Origin: Trichodesmium sp. jk18x7bins.61
Lineage (GTDB): Bacteria > Cyanobacteriota > Cyanobacteriia > Cyanobacteriales > Microcoleaceae
Direction: 5' to 3'
DNA length: 18,172 nucleotides
NCBI GenBank assembly: GCA_022822685.1
Contig: JAJEAQ010000527.1
Location: 1-18,172, forward strand
Both the position numbers and the translations under genes were made by a program. Of this stretch, positions 16,701 to 18,172 are shown in pieces. Every line of letters begins with the position of its first letter. Position 1 is the first letter of the stretch. The notes beneath the pieces were generated by a model, which saw only the letters and a program-made list of their open reading frames with translations, was not told where the DNA came from and ran no database searches.

Positions 16701-17281
16701 GACACCATGATTGGGCGGCGATCGCCTTTTTTTTGAAATGTTTCTTCTATGCCATTTAGTGCTGCTTTGATTTGCAAAACATCCTGACAAGTTTCGACAA
16801 TAAATAAATCTACTCCACCGTCAAAAAGTCCTTCTGCTTGTTCGGCAAAAGCATCTTTTAGGGTGTCAAAATCAATATGTCCGAGAGTTGGTAATTTTGT
16901 TCCAGGCCCGATTGAACCTCCCACAAAGCGAGGCTTTTCTGGGGTAGAATACTCGGCTGCAACATTCTTAGCTAATTCAGCAGCAGTTTTATTGAGGTAA
17001 TAAGCTTTGTCTGCTAAATCATATTCTGCTAAGACAATCTTTGTACCACCAAAAGTGTCAGTTTCAATTACATCAACACCTGCTTCTAGGAAGCCTCGGT
17101 GAACTTTGGCAACTGCTTCTGGTTTAGTGTGCACGAGATATTCATTACAACCTTCATATTCTTTACCACCAAAGTCTTCAGCGGTGAGATTTTGGACCTG
17201 TAGATTAGTACCCATTGCACCGTCAAATACGATGACTGGGCGTTCTGGGCTATGGAGACGCTGCAAAAATAGGCTGTTCAT
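13718..17281 (-). CDS. metH: Cobalamin-dependent methionine synthase
   Basis: MetH transfers the methyl group of 5-methyltetrahydrofolate through cobalamin to homocysteine, the last step of methionine synthesis and folate recycling. All four modules are present (numbering from GTG 17284): the homocysteine/Zn domain (about 15-315) with Zn ligands C229, C295 and C296 (GGCCGTRP); the pterin-binding domain (about 340-600, VGERLNASGSK); the cobalamin cap and binding domain (about 635-870) with DVHDIGKN, where H738 ligands the cobalt; and the reactivation domain (about 925-1188) with RYSFGYPACPN. A low-complexity linker (870-905), starting with four Asn-Gly repeats, joins the last two. Length is near the usual 1180-1230. 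The ATG at 17279-17281 is preferred to GTG at 17282-17284 because homologous starts align there. No cobalamin riboswitch is recognisable upstream. The gene is intact and is the longest undamaged one here. Confidence 0.97.
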   Translation of the reverse strand: MNSLFLQRLHSPERPVIVFDGAMGTNLQVQNLTAEDFGGKEYEGCNEYLVHTKPEAVAKVHRGFLEAGVDVIETDTFGGTKIVLAEYDLADKAYYLNKTAAELAKNVAAEYSTPEKPRFVGGSIGPGTKLPTLGHIDFDTLKDAFAEQAEGLFDGGVDLFIVETCQDVLQIKAALNGIEETFQKKGDRRPIMVSVTMEAFGTMLVGSEINAALTILEPYSIDILGLNCATGPDLMKEHIRYLSENSPFIISCIPNAGLPENIGGQAHYKLTPIELKMALMHFVEDLGVQIIGGCCGTRPDHIQALAEITKKLTPKERKPNYIPSAASIYSSETYTQENSFLIVGERLNASGSKKCRTLLNEEDWDGLVALAKSQVKEGAHILDVNVDYVGRDGVRDMHELVSRLVTNVNLPLMLDSTEWEKMEAGLKVAGGKCLLNSTNYEDGEPRFYQVLELAKKYGAGVVVGTIDEDGMARTADKKFEIAKRAYYAAVEYGIPAHELFFDTLALPISTGIEEDRENGKATIESIRRIRSELPGCHIILGVSNISFGLNPAARQVLNSVFLHEAMAVGLDGAIVSASKILPLAKIESEHQAICLKLIYDQRQFEGDICIYDPLTELTKMFEGKTTKRDRSANANLPIEELLKQHIIDGERIGLEEALAKALEKYPPLDIINTYLLDGMKVVGELFGSGQMQLPFVLQSVQTMKAAVAYLQPFMEKEESGNNSKGTFMIATVKGDVHDIGKNLVDIILSNNGYKVVNLGIKQPVDNIITAYREHNADCIAMSGLLVKSTAFMKDNLETFNEQGITVPVILGGAALTPKFVHQDCQNTYKGQVVYGKDAFSDLHFMDKLMPAKAADKWDDIQGFLDELAQENGNGNGNGTTPAVQSESKPETSSDTQPATPVDTRRSDAVSVNIERPTPPFWGTKILQPEDISIEEVFWYLDLQALIVGQWQFRKPQGQSQEDYDAFLAETVYPILETWKERVIYENLLHPQAIYGYFPCQAEGNTLLIYDSEEMNQSGKATKVVNSFEFPRQQSGRRLCITDFFAPKETGIIDVFPIYAVTVGEIATEYAQKLFADNEYTDYLYFHGIAVQTAEAMAEWLHARIRRELGFGHEDADNIKDILKQRYQGSRYSFGYPACPNMQAQFKQLELLQTDRISMYMDESEQLYPEQSTTAIVTYHPVAKYFSA

Positions 17282-17284
17282 CAC

Positions 17285-17957
17285 CGAGTATTAAATTTTA
17301 GGCTCTTAATGCTTATGCTACTCTTTTGAGAGTTGGAAAGCAAATTTTTCTTGATCATAATATGAAATGTGAGATGAGATAGTATTTCTGAATTAATTGG
17401 CAAAAAAGATGACTATTTTTTTGACAAAAAAATCTCTATCTAGTTGATTACCTATTATCTTTGGAATTTATAGATAGCAATTATATTTCAATCATGGCTG
17501 ATCCCACCCCTACCCACGCAACAGGATCGAGATTACTTTGCTGTCGCTCTGATGAGCGCAAATACATTATGTTTTGTAAGTTTTATAAATATATTGTGGC
17601 AATTAAAGAGTAACTGAACTAACTTACAAATTTGAACTTGAAATTATGGCGGATTAATCTAGAACTGGTGAAGTGTTGACCATGCTACTATCTAGACTAC
17701 ACACAAAAGTTAAGCACCTCATATGATCAAAAATTTAATTTTTACAGACGACTAACTCCTACTATTAACGTGAAGGAAAAGAGCAGTAAAAGACCTACTT
17801 TCCTGATAGCAAATTTGCCGAAGATAGTTATAATAAAATCACTACTCCCCATCACTAACTCCTTGATATTACCAACAAAAACTCTGTAGCAATATATTCT
17901 GTTTGCAATGAGCATTAACTGATAAAATAGTTTCAGGAACAAAATCTAGATATAGCT
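17285..17957. other. Upstream region of metH and of the divergent sensor gene
   Basis: No convincing gene is present. A T7-GAC-A7 palindrome (17416-17432) lies in the likely metH leader. A small hairpin CGCTC-TGAT-GAGCG is at 17545-17558 inside a GC-richer block (17500-17560), which on the minus strand could encode a 28-codon peptide (17481-17567), though nothing supports it. The hydrophobic minus-strand frame at 17742-17942 has no ribosome site or recognisable domain. Promoters could not be placed with confidence. Confidence 0.45.
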
Positions 17958-18167
17958 ATGACCATTACTAAGCAACTACCACAGATTAAAATCTGGCCTA
18001 GGTTAAGAATAGGGAGGCAAAACAACCTAAAAGACAAAAAATTAACTCGCAATTTGACGTTACGCTTGCTGGTTGCTGCTGCTACTGTGGCAGTTAGTAT
18101 TTCTGTTGTTTACAGCTATCAAGTTGTCCGTAACTTGATTCTCAATAATTTGAAAGAAAATGCCTGA
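17958..18167 (+). pseudogene. N-terminus of a membrane sensor protein, stopped by in-frame TGA
   Basis: ATG at 17958 opens 69 codons: a basic cytoplasmic segment, then one membrane helix (about 33-54, TLRLLVAAATVAVSISVVYS) followed by YQVVRNLILNNLKENA. This matches, by layout, the start of membrane-bound sensor kinases or PP2C-type phosphatases in filamentous cyanobacteria, in which the helix is followed by a long extracytoplasmic sensor domain. TGA at 18165-18167 ends the frame; the next codon is TTG and the window stops five bases later. In relatives I would expect this point to continue as NALLE, so TGA may replace a Leu codon. The remainder is outside the window, so both the family and the claim of breakage are tentative. 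Confidence 0.45.
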
Positions 18168-18172
18168 TTGGA

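Noticed and set aside
17285..17600. Cobalamin or SAM riboswitch upstream of metH
   Set aside because: I looked for the B12-box core GCCACTG and for a SAM-type leader on the metH strand and found neither.
17742..17942. 66-codon hydrophobic open frame on the minus strand
   Set aside because: No ribosome site, no recognisable domain, very AT-rich, and it lies in the upstream region of the gene at 17958. Hydrophobicity here can follow from base composition alone.

Overview
The window looks like chromosome of a filamentous, Nostoc-like cyanobacterium. Support comes from an AT-rich base composition, five perfect HIP1 palindromes (GCGATCGC at 3648, 4493, 11943, 15392 and 16718), palindromic intergenic repeats of the cyanobacterial kind, Uma2-family proteins, a CHAT caspase-like protein and a long B12-dependent methionine synthase. 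The species cannot be fixed from this sequence. The density of broken genes would suit a lineage undergoing genome erosion, such as a plant-symbiotic Nostocales strain, but that is inference.

Layout. 1-138: 3' end of a group II intron (tail of its encoded protein, domain V, domain VI), followed by about 35 open codons of a possible 3' exon. 306-2402: a sensor histidine kinase cut in two by one in-frame TAA. 2573-2830: relic of a mobile element. 2852-4749, minus strand: a Gfo/Idh/MocA oxidoreductase downstream of RNase III. 4798-5055: a cluster of inverted repeats. 5146-6513, minus: a CHAT peptidase with an N-terminal membrane anchor. 6718-7122: a bacteriohemerythrin with no canonical start codon. 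7241-10089: two Uma2-family proteins on either side of a frameshifted beta-class DNA methyltransferase, an accessory stretch that looks like a decayed modification/defence locus. 10917-11529: a conserved-looking unknown gene broken at a run of nine A. 12106-13360: a valine-pyruvate aminotransferase (AvtA-like) gene with two single-base frameshifts. 13718-17281, minus: complete metH. 17958-end: start of a membrane sensor protein that hits TGA after 69 codons.

The main pattern is functional. The core genes (metH, rnc) and two others (the Gfo/Idh/MocA gene and the CHAT gene) are intact over about 6.7 kb, while nearly every other gene carries a lesion: two premature stops, one missing start codon, and five frame breaks that each fall in a homopolymer run (G5 8235, A6 8706, A9 11201, A5 12918, T7 13032). 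Possible explanations are real decay by slippage in genes under relaxed selection, expression through transcriptional slippage, or sequencing error in homopolymers. No clear new multi-gene system is visible. The most unusual items are the homopolymer-frameshift set, the possible AUU-start hemerythrin with an altered metal ligand, and a 16-bp perfect inverted motif pair 4.6 kb apart that brackets rnc and the CHAT gene.
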